Shown: positions 27,316 through 37,060, counted from the first letter of the stretch. The stretch: 64,000 nucleotides of DNA from Novosphingobium piscinae (GCF_014230355.1 NZ_JACLAX010000013.1:20857-84856), one strand, 5' to 3'. Numbers and translations: made by a program. Notes: a model not told the origin generated them from the letters alone.

Positions 27316-28863
27316 TCAATCGGTCTGCTCGACCAGTGGCGGAAGTGGGTGAAAGGCCACGGTATTCGGCGCAAAACCGGGCGTTCCAGGCCGCACCAGG
27401 GACCAGCGCACCGGCGGGCCCAGCGGCAGAAACACAGCCGCGGCGGACATCTGGGCTTCGACCGCTGCGAGCATGGCCAGACGCCGTGCCGGATCGCGCT
27501 CTGCTCGGGCCTCGGCGAGGCGCGCGTCGGCCGCGGTGCTGCAAATGGTGCGCCGTGCCGGGCAGGACAGTTGATTCAGATACCACAGCGGCCCCGGATA
27601 GCGCGCGACCAGATCGAGCAACCGCAGGTCGGCCGGAGCTTCGGCCGCAACCCGGGTCAGGGTCACCCCGATCGCGGCGAAGTCCGTGCGCAGACGCTCG
27701 AACACCGCGTCGGCGCCAGGCCCGCTGGGCCAGGCCAATCGCAGCGAGGCCAGTGGCCTGCCGCTGCGACCGGTCCAGCGCGCGACCCGGGCAGCCGCCT
27801 CGGCCTGACGCAGGTCAAGCGGCGCAGTGGTCCAGGCGGGTGCGGCAGCCTGGACCGGCGCGGCCGGTTCGGCACCCGCGCGCGCGGGCAGGGTCAAGGC
27901 CCCACCGGAACCGGGGACGGATAACGGAACGATCCGCGTGGTGGGGGTCCAGCCGGTGAGACCCATGGCCCCGGCAAGGGCATCGCGATCGATCGCCATA
28001 GCCAGCGCTTCGCGGAACTCGGGTGCGGCGAGCGGACCTTCGGCTCCCACGACGGCCAGACCGAACAGCCCTGCGGCCGGATCGACCTGCAGCGCCCGAC
28101 GCGACAGCCCGGCCACAGCCTGGGCCTGCGGCAGGTCGGCAAACCGCCCACCGAACACCAGGCTGAGCTCGCCCCGGGCAAAGGCCTCGGTCGCGGCGCG
28201 GGCAGAAAGCGCACGCAGCTGCAGCGAAGCGGGACGGGGATCAGCCGGGTCGAGCGCCGGCAGACCCAGCCGGGTCGGGGGGATCAGCACCAACCGCAGC
28301 GTGCCAGCCGCGCTTGCGGCCGGTTCGAGCGGGCCGCTGCCACGCTCGCGCCGCCGCAACGCGAGCTCAGGCTGGGCGAGCAACTGCAGCAGTTCGGGCA
28401 CAGGGCGGGCTAGGCGCAACTCGAGCACGCGGTCGGTCATCACCCGCACCTCTGCCAGGTCGGCGAGGTCAAGCCCGAGCGGGGTGCCGCGGAGGCCGTC
28501 GAGCGCCTGGCGCAGGGCTCGCGCCACGGTCTGCCCGCTTAGCGGGGTGCCATCCGGCCAGGTGCCGTCGCGTAGGCGGAAGATGTAGCTGTCGCCATCG
28601 TCGGTCACGATCCAGCGGTCGGCGAGGGCGGGGACCACCTGTCCCTGGGCATCGAGCGCGACCAATCCTTGCGCGGTCGCAGCCTGGACCAGCTGTCCGG
28701 CCACGCCAAGCCGCGCGCCCCGTTCGGCGAGGTCGGCCGGACGGCCGATCACGGCAAGATCGATCCGCTGTTCGTTGTCGCCCCGGCACCCGGCGAGCAC
28801 TGCCAGGGCGGCGAGCGGAACGACGATCAGCCGGACAGCTCCGGATGGTCCACAGCAGCGCAT
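27316..28863 (-). CDS. ABC-type peptide-binding lipoprotein (SBP family 5)
   Basis: Substrate-binding protein of 515 residues of the oligopeptide/nickel type (SBP_bac_5). The lipobox LAVLAGC near residue 25 indicates membrane attachment on the periplasmic side. The core DGDSYIFRLRDGTWPDGTPL and SGQTVARALRQALD is the family signature. No permease or ATPase genes are adjacent, so its partner transporter is unknown; it may be an orphan sensor or binding protein. It runs towards ctrA on the same strand, but 220 bp with the ctrA promoter lie between. Confidence 0.85.
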   Translation of the reverse strand: MRCCGPSGAVRLIVVPLAALAVLAGCRGDNEQRIDLAVIGRPADLAERGARLGVAGQLVQAATAQGLVALDAQGQVVPALADRWIVTDDGDSYIFRLRDGTWPDGTPLSGQTVARALRQALDGLRGTPLGLDLADLAEVRVMTDRVLELRLARPVPELLQLLAQPELALRRRERGSGPLEPAASAAGTLRLVLIPPTRLGLPALDPADPRPASLQLRALSARAATEAFARGELSLVFGGRFADLPQAQAVAGLSRRALQVDPAAGLFGLAVVGAEGPLAAPEFREALAMAIDRDALAGAMGLTGWTPTTRIVPLSVPGSGGALTLPARAGAEPAAPVQAAAPAWTTAPLDLRQAEAAARVARWTGRSGRPLASLRLAWPSGPGADAVFERLRTDFAAIGVTLTRVAAEAPADLRLLDLVARYPGPLWYLNQLSCPARRTICSTAADARLAEARAERDPARRLAMLAAVEAQMSAAAVFLPLGPPVRWSLVRPGTPGFAPNTVAFHPLPPLVEQTD

Positions 28864-28966
28864 GGCAAGGGGTTAGGCTGGCACCGGGGTCGGGGCAAGC
28901 CCCCCGCGCGCGACCGGGATGCGGCGGGCACCGCCCGGTCCAAGGGTCCGGACCCGGTACCGGCGC

Positions 28967-29407
28967 TCAGATCACCTTGCGGAGCGGCCCGGCGGGAACG
29001 GTGGGGGTGGCGGCCATCAGCCGGCGCCGGAAGGGTTCCTGGGGATCGGGCTGGACCTGCATCGGCATCCGCGCCTGGGCCACGTCGATCTCACGCGCGA
29101 AGGCCACGCCGAAGCGGTTGCCCTCGACCCACGCGACCGACCCATCGATCCAGCCAACCTTGCGCAGGTTGACGCTGATCGCATCGCTACGGGTCACCGG
29201 GACGTCGCCTTCGGCCATCATGCCACCGCTCGAGAGATTGCGCACCTTGACCCGATATTCGCTACCATGATCACCCAGACGCAACTCCGCCAGGATGAAC
29301 AGGCTGTCTCGCGAAATGTGCCGGTTGTCGCCGTCGCCCATCGTACCACTTGCGTCCCGTGATCGTATGCCGTGCCGGTTGTCCGGCATCGTCCATTCCA
29401 CGATCAT
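28967..29407 (-). CDS. PilZ domain protein
   Basis: Protein of 146 residues with a single PilZ domain. Both c-di-GMP binding motifs are present: RxxxR as RHISR (about 29-33) and D/NxSxxG as NLSSGG (about 58-63). It should therefore bind cyclic di-GMP and may affect motility or envelope functions. No output domain is attached. A TTAACC half-site on the coding strand lies 27 nt upstream of the start (29434-29439), so CtrA control is conceivable. Confidence 0.85.
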   Translation of the reverse strand: MIVEWTMPDNRHGIRSRDASGTMGDGDNRHISRDSLFILAELRLGDHGSEYRVKVRNLSSGGMMAEGDVPVTRSDAISVNLRKVGWIDGSVAWVEGNRFGVAFAREIDVAQARMPMQVQPDPQEPFRRRLMAATPTVPAGPLRKVI

Positions 29408-29482
29408 GCTCTAGCAGACGAAAACGAACAAGCGGTTAACGATTGCAAGCCCAGCGCCGCCGCTGGAACCCGCGATCCCCGG

Positions 29483-29941
29483 CTAGTCGTCGCGCGAGAT
29501 CTTTTCGCGGCGTTCGTGGGCCTCCTGCGCCTCGACCGTCATGGTCGCAATCGGCCGCGCGATCAGCCGGCCCAGCCCGATCGGCTCGCCGGTCACCTCG
29601 CAGTAGCCGTACTCGCCCTCCTCGATCCGGCGCAGCGCGGAATCGATCTTGGCGATCAGCTTGCGCTGGCGGTCGCGGGTGCGCAGCTCGATCCCCCAGT
29701 CGGTCTCGCTCGAGGCGCGGTCATTGAGGTCGGGCTCGCGGATCGGGCCATCCTGCAGCTGCTGGAGCGTGTCGGCCGAGGATTCGTGGATGGCTTTCTT
29801 CCAGGCCTGAAGCAGGCGGCGGAAGTAGTCCAGCTGCGCATCGTTCATGTACGGCTCGTCGGCCTGGGGCGTGTAATCACCCGCGATGGCGCGCTTGGCC
29901 TTCACCAGAATATCGATGTCATCCGCAACGGAGGTAGGCAT
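29483..29941 (-). CDS. dksA: RNA polymerase-binding transcription factor DksA
   Basis: Protein of 152 residues that enters the RNA polymerase secondary channel and works with ppGpp. The coiled-coil tip region and the C-terminal globular part YGYCEVTGEPIGLGRL are clear. Only one of the four zinc cysteines is present, as in other alphaproteobacterial DksA, so it is probably not a zinc-finger form. Start ATG 29941 (MPTSVADDID). It is 75 nt upstream of the PilZ gene on the same strand. Confidence 0.93.
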   Translation of the reverse strand: MPTSVADDIDILVKAKRAIAGDYTPQADEPYMNDAQLDYFRRLLQAWKKAIHESSADTLQQLQDGPIREPDLNDRASSETDWGIELRTRDRQRKLIAKIDSALRRIEEGEYGYCEVTGEPIGLGRLIARPIATMTVEAQEAHERREKISRDD

Positions 29942-30112
29942 GGGATTCGTGCGCTCCAGACCAGATACCGCGAGCCTTCTGGCGCGCCGGAATCTCCGGA
30001 GTCAGACCGCCAGCCGGGTTGAGCGCGCCTATAGGAGCCGCGCCGGTTTCGCACAAGCGCAATGATCTTGCGCCGCTGGTCCCGGCTGACCGGCCGCGCC
30101 GGCCGCCGGGCG

Positions 30113-30131
30113 TTAACCTTTTGTTGACCAT
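30113..30131 (+). promoter_or_regulatory. CtrA-like bipartite site upstream of Sel1 gene
   Basis: TTAA-CCTTTTG-TTGA followed by CCAT: one base from the TTAA-N7-TTAACCAT form of the CtrA site. It lies 75 nt upstream of the Sel1 gene and between it and the divergent dksA. The match is good but chance cannot be excluded. Confidence 0.45.
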
Positions 30132-30205
30132 GATGGGTCAGCTTCCGGCTCATGGACAGCGCCGCGGGGGCTTGCCCGGCTGGCCGAATCTTGGGGGTAA
30201 CAACA

Positions 30206-30544
30206 ATGGGTGCAGAGTGGATCCGTCCGGTCGATCACGCGCCGGAAACCGTTCGTCCGGCCGGGGAGGCCGACCTGCTGGTGGCAACCTGCCTCGCCGC
30301 CGCCTCGGCGGGCGAGATCAGTGCCTACTTCGATCTGGGCGTGGCCTATTCGACCGGCAGCCACGGGGCGCCGGTCGATCTGATCGAGGCGCACAAGTGG
30401 TTCAACCTCGCCGCGGTCGCCGGCTACGAGGACGCCGCCCAGTGCCGCGCCGACGTGGCCGACGAGATGACCGCGCGCGAGATCGCCGAGGCCCAGCGCC
30501 GGGCGCGCGAGTGGCTTGCGGCGGGAGCACGCCACGCTGCCTGA
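30206..30544 (+). CDS. Sel1-like repeat protein
   Basis: Small cytoplasmic protein of 112 residues with about one and a half Sel1-like (TPR-related) repeats: ISAYFDLGVAYSTGSHGAPV and LIEAHKWFNLAAVAGYEDAA. Such repeats mediate protein contacts; the partner is unknown. Start ATG 30206 has GGGGG upstream and the product begins MGAEWIRPVDH. A CtrA-like site precedes it. Confidence 0.8.
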   Translation: MGAEWIRPVDHAPETVRPAGEADLLVATCLAAASAGEISAYFDLGVAYSTGSHGAPVDLIEAHKWFNLAAVAGYEDAAQCRADVADEMTAREIAEAQRRAREWLAAGARHAA

Positions 30545-30669
30545 CCGGCCCGGGCGCCCGCGCCCGGCCTGACGCCGGCCGAATCCGCAGCTTTCGCCGC
30601 TGCGCGCTTGGCCTGGCACACCGATTTGCCTAAGGGGCCCCGGTCGACGCCACCGCAGGGACCCACCAC

Positions 30670-32259
30670 ATGACCGCCATCACGCTTCGCCGCGCGCTGC
30701 TTTCCGTTTCGGACAAGACCGGTCTGGTCGAGCTGGGCCGGGCACTGAGCGCCCGCGGGGTCGAGCTGGTCTCCACCGGCGGTACCGCCCGGACGCTGCG
30801 CGACGCCGGGCTCGCGGTGCGCGACATTTCCGAGCTGACCGGCTTTCCCGAGATGATGGACGGGCGGGTCAAGACACTGCACCCGAAGGTCCACGGCGGC
30901 CTGCTGGCCGTGCGCGACAATCCCGAGCATGCCGCCGCCATGGCCGAGCACGCGATCGGCGCGATCGACCTGGTGGTGGTCAACCTCTACCCCTTCGAGG
31001 CGACCGTGGCGAAGGGCGCCGAGCGCGACGAGATCATCGAGAATATCGATATCGGCGGTCCCAGCATGGTCCGCTCGGCCGCGAAGAACCACGCCTACGT
31101 CACGATCGTCACCGATCCGGCCGACTATGCCGAGCTGCTCGGCGAGCTCGAAGCGGGCGCGGGTGCGACCAGCTACGACTTCCGCCGCCGCATGGCCGGC
31201 AAGGCCTATGCCGCCACGGCGGCCTACGATTCGATGATCTCGCAGTGGTTCGCCTTCGCCGATCAGGGCGAGACCTTCCCCGGGACGCTGGCGATCACCG
31301 GGCGGCGCGCGGCGACGCTGCGCTATGGCGAGAACCCGCACCAGAGCGCGGCGCTCTACACCCCGGTCGGTCCGCACGCCCATGGCATCGCCCAGGCCGA
31401 GCAGGTCCAGGGCAAGGAGCTGTCCTACAACAACTACAACGATGCCGACGCCGCGCTCGAGCTCTGCGCCGAGTTCCGGGATCAGGATCCCGCGGTGGTG
31501 ATCGTCAAGCACGCCAATCCCTGCGGCGTGGCCCAGGGCACCAGCCTGCTCGAGGCCTGGCAGGGCGCCCTGCAGTGCGATTCGGTCTCGGCCTTCGGCG
31601 GCATCGTCGCGGTCAACACCACCCTCGACGGCGCGACGGCGGCGGCGATCTGCGAGATCTTCACCGAGGTCGTGGTCGCGCCCGCCGCCACGCCCGAGGC
31701 GTTGGCCGCCTTCGCCAAGAAGAAGAACCTGCGCCTGCTGCTGACCGGCAGCCTGCCCGATCCGCGCCGCGCCGGGCTGCAGGTCAAGCCGATCACCGGC
31801 GGCCTGCTGGTCCAGACCCGCGACAACGGCGCGATCAGCGCGGCCGATCTCCAGGTGGTGACCCGGCGCCAGCCGACCGCGCAGGAGCTCAAGGACTGCC
31901 TGTTCGCCTGGACCGTGGCGCGGCACGTCAAGTCGAACGCGATCGTCTATGCCAAGGACGGGGTCACCGCCGGGATCGGCGCCGGACAGATGAACCGCCG
32001 CGACAGCTCGCGCATCGCCGCGACCAAGGCGGCCGAGGCGGCACAGACCTATGGCTGGGCAGCGCCGCGCACGGTCGGGTCGGCGGTGGCCTCGGATGCG
32101 TTCTTCCCCTTTGCCGACGGGCTGCTCGCGGCGGCCGAGGCCGGCGCCACCGCCGTGATCCAGCCCGGCGGCTCGATCCGCGACGACGAGGTGATCGCCG
32201 CGGCCGATGCGGCAGGACTGGCCATGGTCTTCACCGGAATGCGCCACTTCCGCCACTGA
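30670..32259 (+). CDS. purH: Bifunctional AICAR formyltransferase / IMP cyclohydrolase
   Basis: Catalyses the last two steps of purine synthesis, AICAR to FAICAR to IMP. In 529 residues the N-terminal cyclohydrolase domain (about 1-200) shows [13 protein letters not shown] and LISTGGTAR-like VSTGGTART, and the C-terminal transformylase has [14 protein letters not shown] and [12 protein letters not shown]. Start ATG 30670 has AGGGA upstream. A small membrane-protein gene and msrA follow on the same strand. Confidence 0.96.
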   Translation: MTAITLRRALLSVSDKTGLVELGRALSARGVELVSTGGTARTLRDAGLAVRDISELTGFPEMMDGRVKTLHPKVHGGLLAVRDNPEHAAAMAEHAIGAIDLVVVNLYPFEATVAKGAERDEIIENIDIGGPSMVRSAAKNHAYVTIVTDPADYAELLGELEAGAGATSYDFRRRMAGKAYAATAAYDSMISQWFAFADQGETFPGTLAITGRRAATLRYGENPHQSAALYTPVGPHAHGIAQAEQVQGKELSYNNYNDADAALELCAEFRDQDPAVVIVKHANPCGVAQGTSLLEAWQGALQCDSVSAFGGIVAVNTTLDGATAAAICEIFTEVVVAPAATPEALAAFAKKKNLRLLLTGSLPDPRRAGLQVKPITGGLLVQTRDNGAISAADLQVVTRRQPTAQELKDCLFAWTVARHVKSNAIVYAKDGVTAGIGAGQMNRRDSSRIAATKAAEAAQTYGWAAPRTVGSAVASDAFFPFADGLLAAAEAGATAVIQPGGSIRDDEVIAAADAAGLAMVFTGMRHFRH

Positions 32260-32413
32260 CCGACGCCGCGGCGCTGGCGCGTGCGCCCTGGCTTAACGTT
32301 TCGTCGCAGGCATCCGGCGGTTCGCCGCAACGCAGCATGGCGCTCAGGCTTCGGCAACCCTACCTGCGCGAAGCGATTCGGCATTCCCGCCTTCCCGCAG
32401 CGAGCGCACGTTC

Positions 32414-32566
32414 ATGGGCCTGTTCACCACCGATCTGTTCCGCTCCTTCGCGATCGGCTTCGTCGCTGGCGCGCTGGGCCTGGTTGCAGTGCTGGGCACG
32501 GGCGGTGACGATGCCGCGGGCGGAATGGTCCCCCACGCTGTCGCCGCGCCAGTGACGGAGCGCTGA
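32414..32566 (+). CDS. Small hypothetical membrane protein (50 aa)
   Basis: A 50-codon gene encoding MGLFTTDLFRSFAIGFVAGA, a hydrophobic segment LGLVAVLGTG and a short polar tail ending VTER. Its stop is 3 nt before the GTG of msrA, so the two are probably translated together. Function unknown; the predicted single membrane segment and tight spacing are the support. Confidence 0.5.
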   Translation: MGLFTTDLFRSFAIGFVAGALGLVAVLGTGGDDAAGGMVPHAVAAPVTER

Positions 32567-32569
32567 GCC

Positions 32570-33280
32570 GTGGGGCGTCCGGCCACGGCCCGTCGCCTCC
32601 TCGACCGGATTCGGACTGCTCGCATCGGGCTGGTAGTGGCCGCTCTGGCCGGCACAATCGCCCTGCCCCTCCCGCTCGCCGCCGCCCCGCTGGCGCCTGC
32701 CGCCAAGGTCGCGGCGCCTGAGGAAACCGGGCTGCAGACCGCGCTGTTCGCCGGTGGCTGCTTCTGGGGCATCGAGGCGGTGTTCAGCCATCTGCGCGGC
32801 GTGCACAGCGCGGTGTCCGGCTACCATGGCGGCACCGTGCGCAATCCCAGCTACGAGGACGTATCCGACGGGCGCACCGGCCACGCCGAGACCGTGCGCG
32901 TGCGCTACGATCCCAGGCTGATCCGTTATGACCAGCTGCTGCGGGTGTTCTTCTCGGTCGGCGCCGATCCCACCCTGCTCAACCGCCAGGGTCCCGACGT
33001 CGGCACGCAGTACCGCTCGGCGCTGATCCCGCTGAACGAGACGCAGCGCCGGGTGGCCCAGGCCTACCTGGCCCAGCTCGCCCAGTCGGGGCTGTGGAGC
33101 GGTCCGATCGTGACCCGGATCGAACCCTACCGCGCCTTCTATCCGGCCGAGGCCTACCATCAGGACTTCGCCGCGGCCAATCCGTTCCACGGCTATATCC
33201 GACGCTGGGACGCCCCCAAGATCGAGGCGCTCAAGCGGTTGTTCCCACAGTTCTACAAGCCGGCCTTCACCCGCGGCTAG
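32570..33280 (+). CDS. msrA: Peptide methionine sulfoxide reductase MsrA, exported form
   Basis: Reduces the S-form of methionine sulfoxide in proteins. The catalytic motif LFAGGCFWGIEAVF and the segment SGYHGGTVRNPSYEDVSDG are intact within 236 residues. Unlike the cytosolic form it has an N-terminal segment (LVVAALAGTIALPLPLAAA) that looks like a signal peptide or anchor, so it likely works in the periplasm. The start is GTG 32570, coupled to the 50-codon gene. Confidence 0.92.
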   Translation: MGRPATARRLLDRIRTARIGLVVAALAGTIALPLPLAAAPLAPAAKVAAPEETGLQTALFAGGCFWGIEAVFSHLRGVHSAVSGYHGGTVRNPSYEDVSDGRTGHAETVRVRYDPRLIRYDQLLRVFFSVGADPTLLNRQGPDVGTQYRSALIPLNETQRRVAQAYLAQLAQSGLWSGPIVTRIEPYRAFYPAEAYHQDFAAANPFHGYIRRWDAPKIEALKRLFPQFYKPAFTRG

Positions 33281-33300
33281 GTTGGCACTATCTAGCAGCG

Positions 33301-33837
33301 ATGGGCACTCATCGCGGCGGCACCGGCCATCACCATCACGAACACTCCGGCAGCGGCTTGATCGACGCCGCGCGCGACACGCTGCGCGCCGCGGAGGAAC
33401 AATGGACCGACATGCGGGCCGACGTCTTCGCGGCGCTGGCCGGCCAGTCGCGCCCGGTCTCGGCCTATGATGTCGCCGACCAGGTCAGCACCGCGCGCGG
33501 CAAGCGGGTGGCGGCGAACAGCGTCTACCGCATCCTCGACCTGTTCGTGCGGACCAATCTGGCGCGGCGGATCGAGAGCGCCAACGCCTATGTCGCCAAC
33601 CCGCACCCCGGCTGCCGCCACGATTGCATGTTCCTGATCTGCGATGCCTGCGGCAGCGCGATCCACGTCGACGACGACCGGCTGGCCGCGACAGTGCGCG
33701 AGGCGGCCCAGCGCGCCGGCTTCGCCGAAGTGCGCCCGGTGATCGAGCTGCGCGGGATCTGCGCGACCTGTTCGGGCGAGGCGCCTGCCGCAATGGTGGC
33801 GAGCGGGGCAATCGACTCGCCCCGATCGACCGTGTAA
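33301..33837 (+). CDS. Fur family transcriptional regulator
   Basis: Metal-dependent repressor of 178 residues. The winged HTH lies at about 35-85 (VSAYDVADQVSTARGKRVAANS, VYRILDLF) and the metal/dimer domain contains the zinc pair CDACG and CATCSG. The N-terminus is unusually His-rich (THRGGTGHHHHEHSG). Subtype cannot be fixed; the short dimer domain and context resemble Zur-type proteins. It begins 20 nt after msrA and is followed by dxs after 9 nt. Confidence 0.87.
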   Translation: MGTHRGGTGHHHHEHSGSGLIDAARDTLRAAEEQWTDMRADVFAALAGQSRPVSAYDVADQVSTARGKRVAANSVYRILDLFVRTNLARRIESANAYVANPHPGCRHDCMFLICDACGSAIHVDDDRLAATVREAAQRAGFAEVRPVIELRGICATCSGEAPAAMVASGAIDSPRSTV

Positions 33838-33846
33838 GGCACTCGG

Positions 33847-35781
33847 ATGACTGCTTCCCAGGCCCCTGCCCCGGCCACCCCGTTGCTGGACACCGTCACG
33901 CTGCCGCAGGACCTGCGCAAGCTTCCCGTCGGCCAGTTGCGCCAGCTGGCCGATGAGCTGCGCGCCGAGATGATCGCCGCGGTGGGCCAGACCGGAGGCC
34001 ATCTCGGCTCCGGGCTGGGCGTGGTCGAACTGACCGTGGCGATCCATTACGTGTTCAACACCCCGGATGACCGGCTGGTCTGGGACGTAGGCCACCAGGC
34101 CTATCCGCACAAGATCCTCACCGGCCGGCGCGACCGCATCCGCACCCTGCGCCAGGGCGGCGGGCTGTCGGGCTTCACCAAGCGCAGCGAGAGCGAATAC
34201 GATCCGTTCGGCACGGCGCACTCCTCCACCTCGATCTCGGCCGCGCTGGGCTTTGCCGTGGCCAACAAGCTGGCCGGCCAGCCGGGCAAGGGGATCGCCG
34301 TGATCGGCGACGGCGCGATGAGCGCGGGCATGGCCTACGAGGCGATGAACAACGCCCATGTTGCCGGCAACCGCCTGATTGTCATCCTCAACGACAACGA
34401 CATGTCGATCGCGCCGCCGGTGGGCGGACTGTCGGCCTATCTCGCCCGGCTGGTCTCCTCGCGCCCGTTCCTCGGTCTGCGCGACACGCTGCGGCGGTTG
34501 TCGCGGCGCCTGCCCGGACCGCTCCACAAGGCCGCCAAGAAGACCGACGAGTTCGCCCGCGGCATGGCCATGGGCGGCACCCTGTTCGAGGAGCTGGGCT
34601 TCTACTACGTCGGCCCGGTCGACGGGCACAACCTCGAGCACCTGATCCCGGTGCTCGAGAACGTGCGCGATGCTGCCGAGGGCCCCTGCCTGATCCACGT
34701 CGTGACCAAGAAGGGCAAGGGCTATGCCCCGGCCGAGGCCGCGGCCGACAAGTACCACGGGGTCCAGAAGTTCGACATCATCACCGGTGAGCAGGTCAAG
34801 AGCGCGGGTGGCCCGCCCAGCTATACCAATGTCTTCGCCCAGGCGCTGGTCGCCGAGGCCGAGCGCGATCCGACAGTCTGCGCAATCACCGCGGCAATGC
34901 CCTCGGGCACCGGGCTGGACCGCTTCGCCAGCCTGTTCCCCGACCGGGCCTTCGACGTCGGCATCGCCGAGCAGCACGCAGTAACCTTCGCTGCGGGGCT
35001 GGCCGCGCAGGGGATGCGGCCGTTCTGCGCGATCTATTCCACCTTCCTGCAGCGTGCCTACGACCAGGTGGTCCACGATGTGGCGATCCAGAACCTGCCG
35101 GTGCGCTTCGCGATCGACCGTGCCGGGCTGGTCGGGGCCGACGGGGCGACCCATGCCGGCTCGTTTGACGTCACCTATCTCGCTTCGCTGCCCAATTTCG
35201 TGGTCATGGCCGCGGCCGACGAGGCCGAGCTGGTCCATATGACCCATACCGCCGCACTCTACGACAGCGGCCCGATCGCCTTCCGCTATCCGCGCGGCAA
35301 TGGCACCGGGGTGCCCCTGCCCGCGGTGCCCGAGCGGCTCGAAATCGGCAAGGGCCGGATCGTCCGCCAGGGCAGCAAGGTGGCGCTGCTTTCGCTGGGC
35401 ACGCGCCTGGCCGAAGCGCTCAAGGCGGCCGAACAGCTCGACGCACGGGGGCTGTCGACCACGGTGGCCGACCTGCGCTTCGCCAAGCCGCTCGACGAGG
35501 ACCTGATCCGTCGGCTGATGGCGACCCACGAGGTGGTGGTGACGATCGAGGAAGGCTCGATCGGCGGGCTCGGCGCCCACGTGCTGACGATGGCCAGCGA
35601 CGAGGGGCTGACCGACGCCGGGCTCAAGATCCGCACCATGCGCCTGCCCGACCTGTTCCAGGACCACGACAGTCCCGACAAGCAGTATGACGTCGCCCGG
35701 CTGAACGCCCCGCACGTGGTCGAGACAGTGCTGGCCGCGCTGCGCCACAACAGCGCTGGCGTCGAGGAAGCCCGCGCCTGA
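33847..35781 (+). CDS. dxs: 1-deoxy-D-xylulose-5-phosphate synthase
   Basis: First enzyme of the MEP isoprenoid pathway, joining pyruvate and glyceraldehyde-3-phosphate with thiamine diphosphate. In 644 residues it shows the N-terminal PSHL-free start of the family, the ThDP motif [17 protein letters not shown], and the transketolase-like [15 protein letters not shown]. Length and motifs are normal. The stop overlaps the next start by one base (TGATG). Confidence 0.96.
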   Translation: MTASQAPAPATPLLDTVTLPQDLRKLPVGQLRQLADELRAEMIAAVGQTGGHLGSGLGVVELTVAIHYVFNTPDDRLVWDVGHQAYPHKILTGRRDRIRTLRQGGGLSGFTKRSESEYDPFGTAHSSTSISAALGFAVANKLAGQPGKGIAVIGDGAMSAGMAYEAMNNAHVAGNRLIVILNDNDMSIAPPVGGLSAYLARLVSSRPFLGLRDTLRRLSRRLPGPLHKAAKKTDEFARGMAMGGTLFEELGFYYVGPVDGHNLEHLIPVLENVRDAAEGPCLIHVVTKKGKGYAPAEAAADKYHGVQKFDIITGEQVKSAGGPPSYTNVFAQALVAEAERDPTVCAITAAMPSGTGLDRFASLFPDRAFDVGIAEQHAVTFAAGLAAQGMRPFCAIYSTFLQRAYDQVVHDVAIQNLPVRFAIDRAGLVGADGATHAGSFDVTYLASLPNFVVMAAADEAELVHMTHTAALYDSGPIAFRYPRGNGTGVPLPAVPERLEIGKGRIVRQGSKVALLSLGTRLAEALKAAEQLDARGLSTTVADLRFAKPLDEDLIRRLMATHEVVVTIEEGSIGGLGAHVLTMASDEGLTDAGLKIRTMRLPDLFQDHDSPDKQYDVARLNAPHVVETVLAALRHNSAGVEEARA

Positions 35782-36107
35782 TGGCAGCGACCGCGGCACC
35801 GGTCCTGCCGCGCTGGCAGGCGGCGGTGCTGCGCGGGCTGGTGCTGCTGGGCGCACTGTTCGTGCTCAGCGGCGCGCTCACCCTGTTCGCGATCGGGCTG
35901 CTGGCTAATGGCCGCGGCATCGGCTCGCTCCATTTCAGCTGGACCCTGTTCGGCCTGAGCCTGGCCGCCGGGCTCGCCCAGGCGCTGCTCGGGCTGCTCG
36001 GCTGCCGCACCGCCTGGCACTGGATCGCCGCGCATAGCGCGCCCGGCGCGGCAGATGCGGACGTTCAGTCCTCGTCGGACAGGGGATCGACCACCGCGGC
36101 ATCGTGA
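35781..36107 (+). CDS. Hypothetical membrane protein downstream of dxs
   Basis: Unrecognised protein of 108 residues with two or three hydrophobic segments (about 15-42 and 52-74) and a Ser/Asp-rich tail. Translation appears coupled to dxs (TGATG). Its last 43 nt overlap the 3' end of a membrane-protein gene on the opposite strand, so the end of one of the two frames could be questioned. Confidence 0.6.
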   Translation: MAATAAPVLPRWQAAVLRGLVLLGALFVLSGALTLFAIGLLANGRGIGSLHFSWTLFGLSLAAGLAQALLGLLGCRTAWHWIAAHSAPGAADADVQSSSDRGSTTAAS

Positions 36108-36355
36108 CCAGTGCCGCTGGACAGGAACACCAGCCCCATCAACGCCACGGTCAGCAGCACCGTGCCGCCAATGCCCAGCGCCGAGGCGATGTAGAGGTTG
36201 ATCGAGACCAGCCCGTTCTCCTGCCACAGCCAGGCCAGCACCGCGACGACGATCGCCAGGGTGATCCATCCGGCCAGCCGCATCATCCGCTTGTAGCGGC
36301 CCCAGGCATGGGCCGCATTGTGCGGATCGTCGAGCGGGGACGGCGGTACGGTCAT
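36065..36355 (-). CDS. Small two-helix membrane protein
   Basis: Unrecognised protein of 96 residues. N-terminus MTVPPSPLDDPHNAAHAWGR is hydrophilic, followed by two membrane helices (about 28-45 and 52-80) and an acidic end PLSDED. The ATG at 36355 was chosen because upstream sequence in the frame is non-coding in character. Convergent and overlapping with the gene behind dxs. Confidence 0.65.
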   Translation of the reverse strand: MTVPPSPLDDPHNAAHAWGRYKRMMRLAGWITLAIVVAVLAWLWQENGLVSINLYIASALGIGGTVLLTVALMGLVFLSSGTGHDAAVVDPLSDED

Positions 36356-36556
36356 ACCCGCGCTGATGGGCCAAGCCGGGTGCGCTGGCAATGGCCCTTT
36401 GGTCCTGCCGGGCCAGGGCCGCGACCAGTTCCCGTGACGGCCCCGCCAATCGGCCGCCGCGGGCCCGGCGAGGGACTGGCACTTTACCCCGGGCCATGGC
36501 ATCCTTGGCGTCCGTGATCCGCCGGAGGGGCGGGCGCAGGCTTGGGAGAGCTGTCC

Positions 36557-36985
36557 ATGACCATATCCCGCATCCTCAAAGGCCGCGACGGCACGCTGAT
36601 CTCCGCCACTCCCGACATGACTGTCCGCGCGGTTGTGGCCCTGCTCGCCGAGCGGCGGATCGGCGCCCTGCCGATCATGGCGGACGGCACCGCCGTGGGC
36701 ATCTTTTCGGAGCGTGACGTGCTCTACTGCCTCGCGCGCGAGGGCGCCGGGGTGCTTGACCGCCCGGTCGGCGAGGTGATGACCTCGCCGCCGATCACGG
36801 TCACCCCGGACACGTCGATCCTCGCCGCGCTGTCGCTGATGACCCGCCGCCGGATCCGCCACCTGCCGGTGGTCGACGGGACGCGGGTGATCGGCTTCGT
36901 GTCGATCGGCGATCTGGTCAAGTACCGGATCGACGCGATCGAGGCCGAAGCCGAGGCCCTGCGCAGCTACATCCAGACCGCCTGA
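36557..36985 (+). CDS. CBS domain pair protein
   Basis: Stand-alone pair of CBS domains, 142 residues (about 10-65 and 78-130), with IGALPIMADGTAVGIFSERD and IRHLPVVDGTRVIGFVSIGDL. Such pairs bind adenine nucleotides and act as energy or redox sensors; the partner is unknown. Start ATG 36557 has GGGAGAG upstream. The frame is open from a TTG at 36542. Confidence 0.88.
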   Translation: MTISRILKGRDGTLISATPDMTVRAVVALLAERRIGALPIMADGTAVGIFSERDVLYCLAREGAGVLDRPVGEVMTSPPITVTPDTSILAALSLMTRRRIRHLPVVDGTRVIGFVSIGDLVKYRIDAIEAEAEALRSYIQTA

Positions 36986-37060
36986 TCCCCAACCGGCGCG
37001 GCTGTGCGCGGCCGGGTTGCCCTTGCCGCGACCTTCCGCACGCCCTACATCGGGCCCACC

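Noticed and set aside
30614..30629. Sigma-54 promoter before purH (TGGCAC...TTGC)
   Set aside because: The GG and GC elements are 11 nt apart instead of the strict 10, and purH is not a usual sigma-54 target.
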